Assembly (NCBI RefSeq): GCF_041749095.1
Contig: NZ_JBGTCA010000571.1
Location: forward strand, 1-22,008
Source: Aquiflexum sp041749095
GTDB taxonomy: Bacteria; Bacteroidota; Bacteroidia; Cytophagales; Cyclobacteriaceae
Length of the DNA: 22,008 nucleotides
Direction: 5' to 3'
Below are positions 1 through 7,345 of the stretch, piece by piece. Numbering within the stretch: the stretch's first letter is position 1; each line of letters starts with the position of its first letter. The notes below the pieces were generated by a model. It was given only the letters and a program-made list of their open reading frames with translations, was not told where the DNA came from and made no database searches. Made by a program: the position numbers and the translations under genes.

Positions 1-1352
1 ACATAAGCCAATTGTTCTACGAAAACAGCTCCTTTGTTGTAGGTGCCCGGCCCATAAGCTGAATTGAGATTATAATGGTCACCATGGGTCGTTAATGGTT
101 CTTCATATCCGGCAGTGGCCAATCTGAAATAAGACTTGTAACTACCATCATGGATAAACTTATTGTCTTTTTCAAAGACAGCATCCATGACCACACTTGT
201 TCCCCAGGTAGTGAAACCTTCATCCAACCATGGTTCGGAAGACTCATTGAATCCCAGCACTCCATAATACCAACTATGAATAAGTTCATGAACGGTCACA
301 CCCACAAGACTTCTGAGATTTCTGTGCCCGGTAATCAGGGTGGACATAGGATACTCCATTCCCCCATCCCCACCTTGAATGACAGAATATTGCTCATAGG
401 GGTATTTTCCGAAATTGTCAATCATATATTGAATGGCATTGACCGTGTAATCCTTTAACTTACCCCAGTTTTCCGCTGTCTTTTCATTTTTCACGTAGAG
501 AAAATGAACCATAGGGCCATCTTTCATTTTTACTTTCTCATGGGTATATTTTGGATCGGCTGCCCACATAAAATCATGTACATTGGGAGCGAAAAAATGC
601 CAGGTCAAAGTATTGCCTTTTGGTTTGGTGACTTTTACTCCCGCATCTTCATATCCATGTCCGATTTCATTGGCATTTTGAAGGTATCCGGTTCCGCCAA
701 GCGTATAGCTTTTGTCAATAGTGATTTTAACATCAAAATCACCGAAATTACCATAAAACTCTCTTCCAATATAAGGGTTTGCATGCCATCCTCTGACATC
801 ATAGGCTGCCATCTTTGGATACCACTGCGACATGGAATACCGGATGCCTTCTGCATTGTCCCTTCCTGCCCTTCTCACCTGCAAAGGTACCTGCCCAACG
901 AACTCCATATCAAAAACAACAGTTTGACCAGGTAAAATCGGTTCCCCCAAATTTACCTCAAGGATGGTCTCTACATGTTCAAAATCCACCTTTTTGCCAT
1001 TCATCAGCAATGAACTCACATTCAGATATCCTATCTCTTCCTGGGTCAAATTCTGTATTCTATCCACCACCCTTCTGTCAGGGTCGGCAATTGTCCGGGA
1101 TCTGATGTCCATCATACTGTTAGGCTGAAAGGCATTATAGTAAAGATGGTAAAACGCCCTTGTCAGGGTGTCGGGGGAATTATTGGTATAATGGAGTTGC
1201 TGTGTCCCATTGTAAATATTTTTACTCACATCCATGGTGATTTCCATGTCATATTTTACTTTTTGTTGCCAACGGTCTGTTTGACCATAGAGCACCGAAA
1301 AAGTTCCAACCACAATCATCAGCAGGGATGACAATACTAATTTTTTAATCAT
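1..1352 (-). CDS. M1-family metallopeptidase, secreted (partial, 3' end outside window)
   Basis: The frame is open from an ATG at 1352 to the left window edge, giving 450 residues of an incomplete protein. The N-terminus has two Lys followed by a hydrophobic stretch ending near LYGQ, so a signal peptide is likely and the enzyme probably acts in the periplasm or outside the cell. The zinc-binding motif HELIH lies at residues 355-359, and the third ligand Glu378 follows in DEGF, spaced as in gluzincins. GGMEYP at 330-335 stands where M1 aminopeptidases carry the GxMEN substrate-recognition motif. YNKGA near residue 440 matches the region holding the M1 catalytic Tyr. It removes N-terminal residues from peptides if it behaves like the family. 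It is transcribed away from the NfeD gene across a 123-bp gap. The family call is firm; the substrate is unknown. Confidence 0.93.
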   Translation of the reverse strand, partial: MIKKLVLSSLLMIVVGTFSVLYGQTDRWQQKVKYDMEITMDVSKNIYNGTQQLHYTNNSPDTLTRAFYHLYYNAFQPNSMMDIRSRTIADPDRRVVDRIQNLTQEEIGYLNVSSLLMNGKKVDFEHVETILEVNLGEPILPGQTVVFDMEFVGQVPLQVRRAGRDNAEGIRYSMSQWYPKMAAYDVRGWHANPYIGREFYGNFGDFDVKITIDKSYTLGGTGYLQNANEIGHGYEDAGVKVTKPKGNTLTWHFFAPNVHDFMWAADPKYTHEKVKMKDGPMVHFLYVKNEKTAENWGKLKDYTVNAIQYMIDNFGKYPYEQYSVIQGGDGGMEYPMSTLITGHRNLRSLVGVTVHELIHSWYYGVLGFNESSEPWLDEGFTTWGTSVVMDAVFEKDNKFIHDGSYKSYFRLATAGYEEPLTTHGDHYNLNSAYGPGTYNKGAVFVEQLAY

Positions 1353-1475
1353 AATCAATTAAATTTTCGGCTAAAATAGACCAATTTTAGTTTCCTCCAA
1401 AAACCGTTGATAAAAATAGGCCTTGTGTCAGATTTAAGATATTTTGGTATATTCATAGCGCAAACATATTATTAC

Positions 1476-2831
1476 ATGAAACAGCTTCTGATACTTTCAA
1501 TATTTTTATTTGCATTACCCGGGTTTTCCTATTCTTTTCAACAGGACAGCCTATCATCTGCCAAACAAAAGGTCTTTACTTTCAAAATTGATGACAACAT
1601 AGACCCCCGGATGAACAGAAAGGTCAGACTGGCTTTGGAAGATGCGCAGAAACAGAATGCCGATTTGATTGTCATCGAAATGGACACTTATGGCGGTGCC
1701 GTCAATGATGCTGATGATATCCGGACGATGATACTTGAGACAAAAGTCCCGATTCACGTATGGATCAATAAAGATGCTGCCTCCGCAGGTGCATTGATTT
1801 CGATAGCCTGTGACAGTATCTATATGGCACCGGGTGCAAGTATCGGTGCCGCGACAGTCGTCATGGGCGGAGGAGGTGACGCCGCACCCGACAAATACCA
1901 ATCCTATATGCGTTCGATGATGCGGAGTACGGCTGAAGCCAAAGGCAGAGATCCTAAAATTGCTGAGGCCATGGTAGATCAAAATCTTGAAATAGAAGGG
2001 GTCAGTGAAAAGGGAACGGTAATCACGTTTTCTGTATCCGAGGCCATCGCAAATGGTTTTTGTGAAGGACAGGTCAATTCTGTCACTGAGGTGATTAATA
2101 AGCAGGGTCTGGAAGACTTCGAAATAATTGAATATGAAACAGCAGGTGTAGAAAAGGTCATTGCCTTTTTTCTTAACCCCGCTGTAAGTGGTTTTTTGAT
2201 TTTGATCATTTTTGCGGGGATTTATTTTGAAATCCAAACACCCGGGGTAGGCTTTCCACTTGCCGCTTCTGTGACTGCAATGATTCTTTATTTTATCCCC
2301 TATTACCTCACGGGTCTGGCCCAAAATTGGGAAATCGCAGTCTTTGTAGTGGGCTGTATACTCTTATTGATTGAATTATTTGTGATTCCCGGATTTGGGA
2401 TTTTTGGGATATTGGGGATTTTAGGAATTCTCACAGGCCTAACATTGGGAATGGTACCCAATGATGCCTTTGATTTTACATTTGTGCCTTCGGGAGATTT
2501 ATTTGTCGCTTTATTGACAGTGATCTTAGCCGCCATTGCCGCGATATCCCTCATTTTTATTTTTGCCCCAAAAGTCAATCAATGGAAAGCATTCAGCTCC
2601 ATATCCTTGTCAAACACCCAGCAAAGTACCGAAGGATATACTTCAACTTCATATGCCGATAGTCTTTTGAATAAAGAAGGTATCACCCATACCAGGCTTA
2701 TGCCAAGTGGGAAAATAATCATTGAGGATGAAGTCTATGATGCTTATTCCAGGGGGGAGTTCATAGATAAAGGTGAAAAAATAAAAGTAATTAGTACGGA
2801 GGGGACATCTTTGAAGGTGAAAAGAGCTTAG
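1476..2831 (+). CDS. NfeD-family membrane serine protease (ClpP-class)
   Basis: A long-form NfeD protein of 451 residues when started at the ATG at 1476, where a signal peptide begins (MKQLLILSIF, ending near FSYS). An upstream in-frame ATG at 1407 would add 23 residues before the signal and is less likely. Residues 30-230 form a ClpP/crotonase-like protease domain; Ser103 in AASAG is the expected nucleophile, and a Lys near 140 (DKYQS) fits the Ser-Lys dyad of archaeal 1510-N. Several hydrophobic membrane segments follow at roughly 235-370, and the last 75 residues form the NfeD OB-fold domain. The family cleaves stomatin or flotillin-type (SPFH) membrane proteins and takes part in membrane quality control. 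The usual neighbouring SPFH gene is not present downstream here, so a partner would have to be elsewhere. Confidence 0.9.
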   Translation: MKQLLILSIFLFALPGFSYSFQQDSLSSAKQKVFTFKIDDNIDPRMNRKVRLALEDAQKQNADLIVIEMDTYGGAVNDADDIRTMILETKVPIHVWINKDAASAGALISIACDSIYMAPGASIGAATVVMGGGGDAAPDKYQSYMRSMMRSTAEAKGRDPKIAEAMVDQNLEIEGVSEKGTVITFSVSEAIANGFCEGQVNSVTEVINKQGLEDFEIIEYETAGVEKVIAFFLNPAVSGFLILIIFAGIYFEIQTPGVGFPLAASVTAMILYFIPYYLTGLAQNWEIAVFVVGCILLLIELFVIPGFGIFGILGILGILTGLTLGMVPNDAFDFTFVPSGDLFVALLTVILAAIAAISLIFIFAPKVNQWKAFSSISLSNTQQSTEGYTSTSYADSLLNKEGITHTRLMPSGKIIIEDEVYDAYSRGEFIDKGEKIKVISTEGTSLKVKRA

Positions 2832-3024
2832 AAATTCTGTTACCCAGGGATTTGTAAAAGAAATATCGCAAAACTCACATCTCACTATTTCATCTAAGTG
2901 TTCGATTTGTTTTTAATTGTGCTGCAATAAGAATTATTGGTATCACTATTTACTTGGATAAATATTCTAGCCATAAAATAGCAGGTTTAGGAAGCCCGAC
3001 AATATTCATGGAGAAAAACCTATC
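2832..3024. other. Intergenic gap downstream of NfeD, nothing recognised
   Basis: The 193 bp between the NfeD stop and the end of the DUF1801-like remnant hold no convincing ORF, strong hairpin or terminator that I can see. A plus-strand frame that opens at 2954 is antisense to the remnant and is not counted as a gene. Confidence 0.5.
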
Positions 3025-3285
3025 CTATCTATTCTCTACCCATTCCGCTTTCGCTTCCAAAATCAATTCTTTAATGTCCTCTACCTCAAAGTCCACCATT
3101 GACTTATTATTGACATGTCGCAGAAGTTTCCCTGACCCTCTGAGGAGTTTATTTCTGTCTGATAAATTAACCCCGCGATAAAAGCCTGAGTTTACACTGT
3201 CCTTAAAAGGTACGATGTAAATAATCAGGTCTTTGTCTGACTTACTTTTAACTGCTATTATTGTTTTGGAGAATTTCCACTTGAC
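3025..3285 (-). pseudogene. DUF1801-like protein, 3' fragment
   Basis: This minus-strand frame runs from a stop at 3286-3288 to a stop at 3025 and has no ATG in a usable position; the first Met lies deep in the domain. The translation carries the signature of the C-terminal half of DUF1801 proteins: YIVPFKDSVNSGFYRG, then NLSDRNKLLRGSGKLLRHV and an acidic helix ending in EAKAEW. The N-terminal half (the usual helix and KWG-type segment) is missing, and the space is occupied by the lysine-rich gene whose stop codon overlaps the remnant. The likely reading is a deletion remnant rather than a working gene. Family assignment comes from motif memory, not a search. Confidence 0.6.
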
Positions 3286-3794
3286 TCAAGTGCCGATTTC
3301 CTAAGTTCGGTGATCAATATTTCCATTTTTGCCTGCCAATTTTCAAACTTATCCAAAATAGATAAATCATGGATTGGACTGCTCCCCTCCACGAGGATTG
3401 AAGATTCATCAATTTCCTTGGATTTCTTGTCTTTTTTATCTCCATTCATTTTATAAGGATCGAAAGACTTCAATTCAGAAAGCCAATTCTCATTTTTGAT
3501 CAGCTTACTGAGTTTTTTACCTTCTTTAAAAGGTTTTTTAGATTTGGATTTGGAAGCTTTCAGGCTATCAATGGTTAGATGTTTCTTCTTAAGCCCAAGA
3601 CCATAAATCTCGTTAATCTCTAGCAAAAACGCATCTATAACACCTTTCAAGTGAAATAGAAAAGAATATTGGTGCGCTTTTTCAATCTCTGAACCGGATA
3701 TTTCCGGTTTTCTTAGCTCCTCAAGGTATAGCTGGGCATACCTTAATTTAGATTCTGTAAGTTCTTTTAATGGGATATATTTCTTCATTTTCAT
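3258..3794 (-). CDS. Lysine-rich protein of unknown function (weak DUF6586 resemblance)
   Basis: A 178-residue cytoplasmic-looking protein with no signal or membrane segment. Residues 1-70 are predicted helical, with a pattern (RYAQLYLEEL, then HQYSFLFHLKGVIDAFLLEI) resembling the small DUF6586 family known mainly from Pseudomonas; this is a weak impression. Residues 70-125 are very rich in Lys and Ser and probably flexible, and 140-170 form another helix. The start could be the ATG at 3794 or the one two codons later. Its end overlaps the DUF1801-like remnant, so the 3' end of the gene may itself be a junction product. No function can be given. Confidence 0.6.
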   Translation of the reverse strand: MKMKKYIPLKELTESKLRYAQLYLEELRKPEISGSEIEKAHQYSFLFHLKGVIDAFLLEINEIYGLGLKKKHLTIDSLKASKSKSKKPFKEGKKLSKLIKNENWLSELKSFDPYKMNGDKKDKKSKEIDESSILVEGSSPIHDLSILDKFENWQAKMEILITELRKSALESSGNSPKQ

Positions 3795-4033
3795 GGTAAA
3801 TCTATTTTTTGTATAAAATTACCCATAATCTATAACCAAAGCCCAATGTTAAGAGATTTATTAGAAATAAAACCGGAAAAGATAGAAATGCTTTGGTTAT
3901 TGTATTGTTAAAATTGCAGCTAGGCAAAGCAAAAAAGATGGTAATTTGATAACTATGGAAATGGATGGTTGATAAAAATTAACAGTAAATTTGATTTTCG
4001 TTCAAATTTATTTTTAGGCTTCACGGCAAATAG

Positions 4034-4061
4034 GCACTGCTTATGGCAGTGCTTTTTTTTT
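4034..4061 (+). terminator. Intrinsic terminator, orphan
   Basis: A perfect 7-bp stem (GCACTGC / GCAGTGC) closes a 5-base loop and is followed at once by nine T on the plus strand. The nearest complete plus-strand gene upstream ends at 2831 and minus-strand genes lie between, so this terminator probably ends a short unannotated transcript. It has no matching T-tract for the minus strand. Confidence 0.75.
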
Positions 4062-4261
4062 AACAAAAAAACAAATCAGTCAAATGATTGTACTGCCAAA
4101 ATCCTTGACGGCGAATGACCACAGGTTGATCAAAATTTATAAACAATAGGAAAGATTGAAACAAGCGTAACCTGTTTTTCGGCTAGATATAATTTAGATT
4201 GCAGTCCTTAAAATTATTGTAAGCATAACATTCAATGTAGAAATTAAACTATAGAATAATG

Positions 4262-4269
4262 TAATTTTG
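4262..4269 (+). promoter_or_regulatory. Bacteroidota -7 box (TAATTTTG) for the hydrolase
   Basis: An exact TAnnTTTG match ends 22 bp before the hydrolase ATG, giving a short leader. No clear TTG element is seen at the expected upstream distance, so the call rests on the -7 box and position alone. Confidence 0.35.
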
Positions 4270-4291
4270 TTTAGGGTATGATGTAATTTTT

Positions 4292-5125
4292 ATGAATAGG
4301 GTCAATTTTAAAGTAGGTAAAAACATTATTTCCTGCATTGAAGCTGGGGATAGAGGAAAACCTTTAATACTTTTTCTCCACGGAATACCCCCATGTGCCG
4401 AAATTTGGCATGAAACGATGCAAAAGATATCTGGTAAAGGTTTTTATTGTTTGGCGCCTGATTTGGCTGGTTATGGGAAGACTGAAATAAGTGAATCTAA
4501 TAATTACTCACTACTTGGAAATGCCCAACTTTTAAATCAGTGGCTAAAAGAGCAAAAATTTGATAAGGTATGGCTGGTTGGTCATGATTTGGGTGGAGCA
4601 ATTGCACAGTTAATGCTAACAGATAAACATTCTAATTTTGAAAAAGTCACACTTAGTAACGCCGGGACAGCAGATACTTACCCAGTTCCCGAGATTTCTA
4701 AATTAGTGAAGGCTTCCAAAATCGGTTTGTTTTATTGGTTGGCCCATTTTGGCAGCTTTAAAGCAGACGATTTGTATAAGGAAATGAACAATCTTTTTTT
4801 TAGGAATAAACCTATTCCCTGCACCGATTTTGAAAGGGTGTTCTATGATGGAAAATTCCATCAACGTGAAGCTATCGTTAAGTTTCAAAAAATGCTAAAA
4901 AGATTGAATAATCGACACACAGTTGAGAACATGTCAAAATTGAAAAATATAGATGTCCCTGTTCATTTGATTTGGGCAATGAGTGACCAATTTCAATCTT
5001 GGGAATCTTCAGGAAGAATTCTGGAAAAATCCTTTTCCAATGTACGGGTCAGCAAAATAGAAAATTGCGGTCATTTTCTGCAATTAGATGCAAATGAAGA
5101 ATTTGTGGATAAGCTGCTGAATTAA
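4292..5125 (+). CDS. Alpha/beta hydrolase with Asp nucleophile (epoxide hydrolase / haloalkane dehalogenase-like)
   Basis: A 277-residue single-domain alpha/beta-hydrolase, the usual length for the family, without a signal peptide. The oxyanion-hole segment HGIPP is at residues 30-34. The nucleophile elbow reads GHDLGG with Asp99 where most esterases have Ser; Asp at this place is typical of epoxide hydrolases and haloacid/haloalkane dehalogenases, which form a covalent ester that water then cleaves. Asp232 (WAMSDQF) and His261 (NCGHFLQ) complete the triad. A cap domain lies at about 130-215. The residue after the nucleophile is Leu, not the halide-binding Trp of haloalkane dehalogenases or the Arg of fluoroacetate dehalogenases, so an epoxide hydrolase or other activity is as likely. 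It is convergent with the SDR gene downstream. Confidence 0.85.
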   Translation: MNRVNFKVGKNIISCIEAGDRGKPLILFLHGIPPCAEIWHETMQKISGKGFYCLAPDLAGYGKTEISESNNYSLLGNAQLLNQWLKEQKFDKVWLVGHDLGGAIAQLMLTDKHSNFEKVTLSNAGTADTYPVPEISKLVKASKIGLFYWLAHFGSFKADDLYKEMNNLFFRNKPIPCTDFERVFYDGKFHQREAIVKFQKMLKRLNNRHTVENMSKLKNIDVPVHLIWAMSDQFQSWESSGRILEKSFSNVRVSKIENCGHFLQLDANEEFVDKLLN

Positions 5126-5165
5126 ATACACAAAAAGATTAACTCAACTTAAAAGAATATTATTT

Positions 5166-5387
5166 TTAAATTTTTAGTATCAAAGTTGTGCATATACAAT
5201 CGTTTTCCAATTCTTCACATTCCTCAATTTGATTTTGAAAGTATTCATTGAAAATTTCCTTTTTGTCTGGATATTTCAAAATTAAACGACTCACATTTTT
5301 CCTGATAATATCAGTATTTTGTCTGTTAATCTGTCTTAAAGCAACTCTGTCCCAATTAATCCTGTCATTATTATTAACACATCCCAT
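5166..5387 (-). CDS. Possible small ORF overlapping the SDR 3' end
   Basis: A 73-codon frame whose only ATG lies 52 bp inside the end of the SDR gene, in another frame. Beyond the SDR stop it reads as a helical, charged protein (NTDIIRKNVSRLILKYPDKK, then an EECEELENDC segment) with codon use like that of neighbouring genes. It could be a small coupled gene or the tail of a lost gene. I do not recognise a family, and it may not be translated. Confidence 0.3.
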   Translation of the reverse strand: MGCVNNNDRINWDRVALRQINRQNTDIIRKNVSRLILKYPDKKEIFNEYFQNQIEECEELENDCICTTLILKI

Positions 5388-6226
5388 AACCTTTTGCCAA
5401 ATTGCTCATCTCTCATTGCTTTATCAGGGATTTTAATTCTCTTATTTAATTTAAACAATGCCCCATTCATGTCAGGATATGGATGGGCTAGAATAATATC
5501 AGCAAGAGGTTCTCCAGCAACAGAAGGAGGTTTTGAATCAATTAAAGCAAATAACCACCATAGAAATCCCAATATTCCCTTTGGCCACCTTTTCTTCAAT
5601 GCAGGATCTGATTTATCAATAATAAATGAAGGATTGAATGCAATGGAAGTTAATTTTCCTGAATAGCGTCTGGCTAATTCAGCAATTATTACCCGTTCAC
5701 ATGTTTTAGACCTGTTATAAGCATCAATTGTCTGATGTTTTTTGATACTTTCAATATCATTCCAATCCATTTCTTTGTAGAAAGGAGCAATAACCTGTAC
5801 TACAATTCCATCTGATTGTTGTAATCTGTCTATCAGAAGTTGGGTAAATAAGAAGGGCCCAAGCACGCTTGTCGCAAACATTAACTCATGGCCATTGGGT
5901 AAAATGTTGGGACCTTTTTGAACCATTTGGCCCACAGATAATACCAACCCGTGAATTTCAGGAAATCTAATCAAAACATCGTTTGCGCACTTTCTTACTG
6001 AATCAAAATCGGTAAAATCAATAATCATGGTCTGAATGTCACTTTCAATAAGTCCGATTTTTTCTGCCAATAATGCTCTACGGATAGAATTGGCACCTGA
6101 TTCAAGGGTTTCAATTTTACGACCAAGTAGTACTACTCTTACTTCTCGTTTGGCGAGAGAAAGTGCCACTCCCTTACCAATATTTCCGGTGGAGCCTGTC
6201 ACTAAAATTGTTTTCTTATTGGACAT
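5336..6226 (-). CDS. Short-chain dehydrogenase/reductase (SDR), retinol dehydrogenase-like
   Basis: A 296-residue NAD(P)-binding SDR. The nucleotide-binding loop TGSTGNIGKG is at residues 10-19, Arg36 after the second strand (LLGRK) suggests NADP preference, and Asp70 (IIDFTD) matches the adenine-contact Asp. The active-site YxxxK is Tyr170/Lys174 (YNRSK). The strand before the active site reads VVQVIAPFY, so the usual catalytic Ser or Thr is replaced by Ala or Pro, and the NNAG motif is replaced by LSVG. The overall layout follows the retinol dehydrogenase/WWOX-like SDRs, which reduce or oxidise hydrophobic carbonyls or alcohols. The C-terminus (KRLWD..IIMTGL) matches the usual family ending. 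Whether the enzyme is active without the Ser is open. Confidence 0.85.
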   Translation of the reverse strand: MSNKKTILVTGSTGNIGKGVALSLAKREVRVVLLGRKIETLESGANSIRRALLAEKIGLIESDIQTMIIDFTDFDSVRKCANDVLIRFPEIHGLVLSVGQMVQKGPNILPNGHELMFATSVLGPFLFTQLLIDRLQQSDGIVVQVIAPFYKEMDWNDIESIKKHQTIDAYNRSKTCERVIIAELARRYSGKLTSIAFNPSFIIDKSDPALKKRWPKGILGFLWWLFALIDSKPPSVAGEPLADIILAHPYPDMNGALFKLNKRIKIPDKAMRDEQFGKRLWDVLIIMTGLIGTELL

Positions 6227-6634
6227 TTTTTATATTTTAGGGTAAGACATTTGCCTTTTCTATTTTACCATATTTCATCAATAAGAATTAATCTTGACAT
6301 AAAATGTCCAACATTAATTCGGATTCTTTTACCTGGGTTAAAAATGTCATGCCTTGTTGGAGATACATATCATGCCTTGTTGGAGATACATATAAGTAGT
6401 ATCCCCTAAAGAGTATCTCCTTACAATTTCTTCATTTGATGGTGCTGCAATTGAAGATCATTAGCCCAACTCAGCATTTGGAATGGATCCATAACGTTGA
6501 CGATACTTTATTGACAATTTGGGACACTGATAGAAATATGCTTCATTGTAGTTTAATAAATTAACTATAATGAATTTAAAAATTTATTTTGGAGTAACCA
6601 ATACCCTATTCAATGAACTATCATTAGAATGTCG
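6227..6634. other. 408-bp intergenic region with tandem duplication
   Basis: No convincing gene. Short frames exist on both strands (a 31-codon one from 6304 on plus, and protein-like minus frames broken by stops and by the 23-bp duplication), which could be remains of a lost gene, but none matches a family I know. Confidence 0.4.
6347..6392. repeat. Exact 23-bp tandem duplication
   Basis: The unit at 6347-6369, beginning TCATGCCTTGTTGG, is repeated exactly and without a spacer at 6370-6392. The unit length is not a multiple of three, so it would shift any frame across it. GGAGATAC in each copy is complementary to GTATCTCC at 6413-6420, giving an 8-bp inverted repeat with a 23-base loop from the second copy. 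Confidence 0.9.
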
Positions 6635-7272
6635 TCATTTGAATAAGTCGTCTTCGGCTAATTTCTCCAAATAGGCATTAGCTTCTTTAGTTAATTTGGT
6701 TTTGTCTGCTCCCGCCCTTAGGAGCAATTTTATGCAAGAAATCTGATTATTCACTTTATCATTTGTCATTATAGCGTGTAAAGCCCAACCTAGGGGGTGC
6801 TTATATGTTCTGAGTCCTGCACGTCAATTTCGGCATTTGCTTTAATTAACCTGCTGACTAATTTGTCCAGCCCGCAAAAAGAAGCCCAATGTAAGGCTGA
6901 AGCGCCGTCACCTTTGTAGATGTGATGAACATCAGCTCCATTATCAATATAAAAAATGCCAACTTGTTCTGCGTGAAGGCTAGCCGCTGCTAAGAGTGGG
7001 GTTCCACCATCTCTCGCTTTGTCACCGTCAATGTCTGCACCACATGTTAATAATATCTTTGCAAGATTCACAGCTTCGTTGTCTGTGATTTTGCCTGCAA
7101 AAACACCGTCACAAATCCGATGCAATGGATGTGCTTTCGTCCTGCAAAACAAATCGTAAGGAATTGTAATACCTTCATTTACTAAATTAGGATTGTGAGA
7201 AAGTAACTGCTTTAGTTTGTCAAAGTCTTTATGTTCAATCAATGTTTTTACTTGTGATTTAAAAATTTTCAT
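6635..7272 (-). pseudogene. Ankyrin-repeat protein gene with -1 frameshift
   Basis: The gene starts at ATG 7272 and reads 160 residues before a TAG at 6790-6792. Ankyrin repeats are seen around residues 16-35, 70-85 (AKILLTCGADIDGDK), 89-117 (GGTPLLAAASLHAEQ, then YIDNGADV) and 125-152 (SALHWASFCGL..LVSRLIKANAEIDV). Directly after the stop, in the next frame, the repeat continues as HPLGWALHAI and LLLRAGADKTKL to a TGA at 6635. Adding one base at the run of five G (plus strand 6793-6797) restores one 212-residue protein whose junction reads STPLGWALH, as expected of an ankyrin repeat. So the gene carries a one-base loss in a homopolymer, or the assembly does. Ankyrin proteins bind other proteins; no partner is evident. 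An IS66 element lies 26 bp upstream of its ATG. Confidence 0.8.
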
Positions 7273-7298
7273 AATGTGTTTCCATTTATTAATTAGTC

Positions 7299-7306
7299 AT
7301 TTAGAC
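7299..7306. repeat. Target-site duplication of IS66 element (left)
   Basis: ATTTAGAC directly abuts the left end of the element and is repeated exactly at 9610-9617. Eight bases is the standard duplication length for IS66. Confidence 0.92.
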
Positions 7307-7328
7307 GTATCCGTCCGACAATCCCCGT
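7307..7328. repeat. IS66 terminal inverted repeat, left
   Basis: This end begins GTATCCGTCCGACAAT. It pairs with the right-end repeat at 9588-9609 with four mismatches over 22 positions. Confidence 0.85.
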
Positions 7329-7338
7329 TTCGGGGATT
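7320..7338. repeat. Perfect hairpin just 3' of tnpC
   Basis: AATCCCC and GGGGATT form a 7-bp stem around a 5-base loop (GTTTC), directly after the tnpC stop and overlapping the left terminal repeat. There is no T-tract on either strand, so it is not a standard terminator; it may limit transcription across the IS end or serve in end recognition. Confidence 0.6.
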
Positions 7339-7345
7339 GATTATT

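Larger units (their letters stand above)
3795..4291. other. 497-bp AT-rich intergenic region
   Basis: No protein-coding gene is visible on either strand. The stretch holds a strong intrinsic terminator with no upstream plus-strand gene, a TAnnTTTG box (TAAATTTG, 3986-3993) about 40 bp before it, and a second box (TAATTTTG, 4262-4269) just ahead of the hydrolase gene. Confidence 0.6.

Noticed and set aside
504..935. 143-codon plus-strand frame opposite the M1 peptidase
   Set aside because: It is antisense to a gene with clear catalytic motifs and shows no recognisable protein features.
1461..1468. Minus-strand TATGTTTG box upstream of the M1 gene
   Set aside because: It matches TAnnTTTG but has no TTG partner and lies over 100 bp from the start codon, so chance is likely in AT-rich DNA.
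1554..2324. 256-codon minus-strand frame opposite NfeD
   Set aside because: It mirrors the conserved protease gene; no domain, signal or family features.
6304..6399. 31-codon plus-strand frame starting MSNINSDS
   Set aside because: It spans the tandem duplication, has no family match and no promoter; not counted as a gene.
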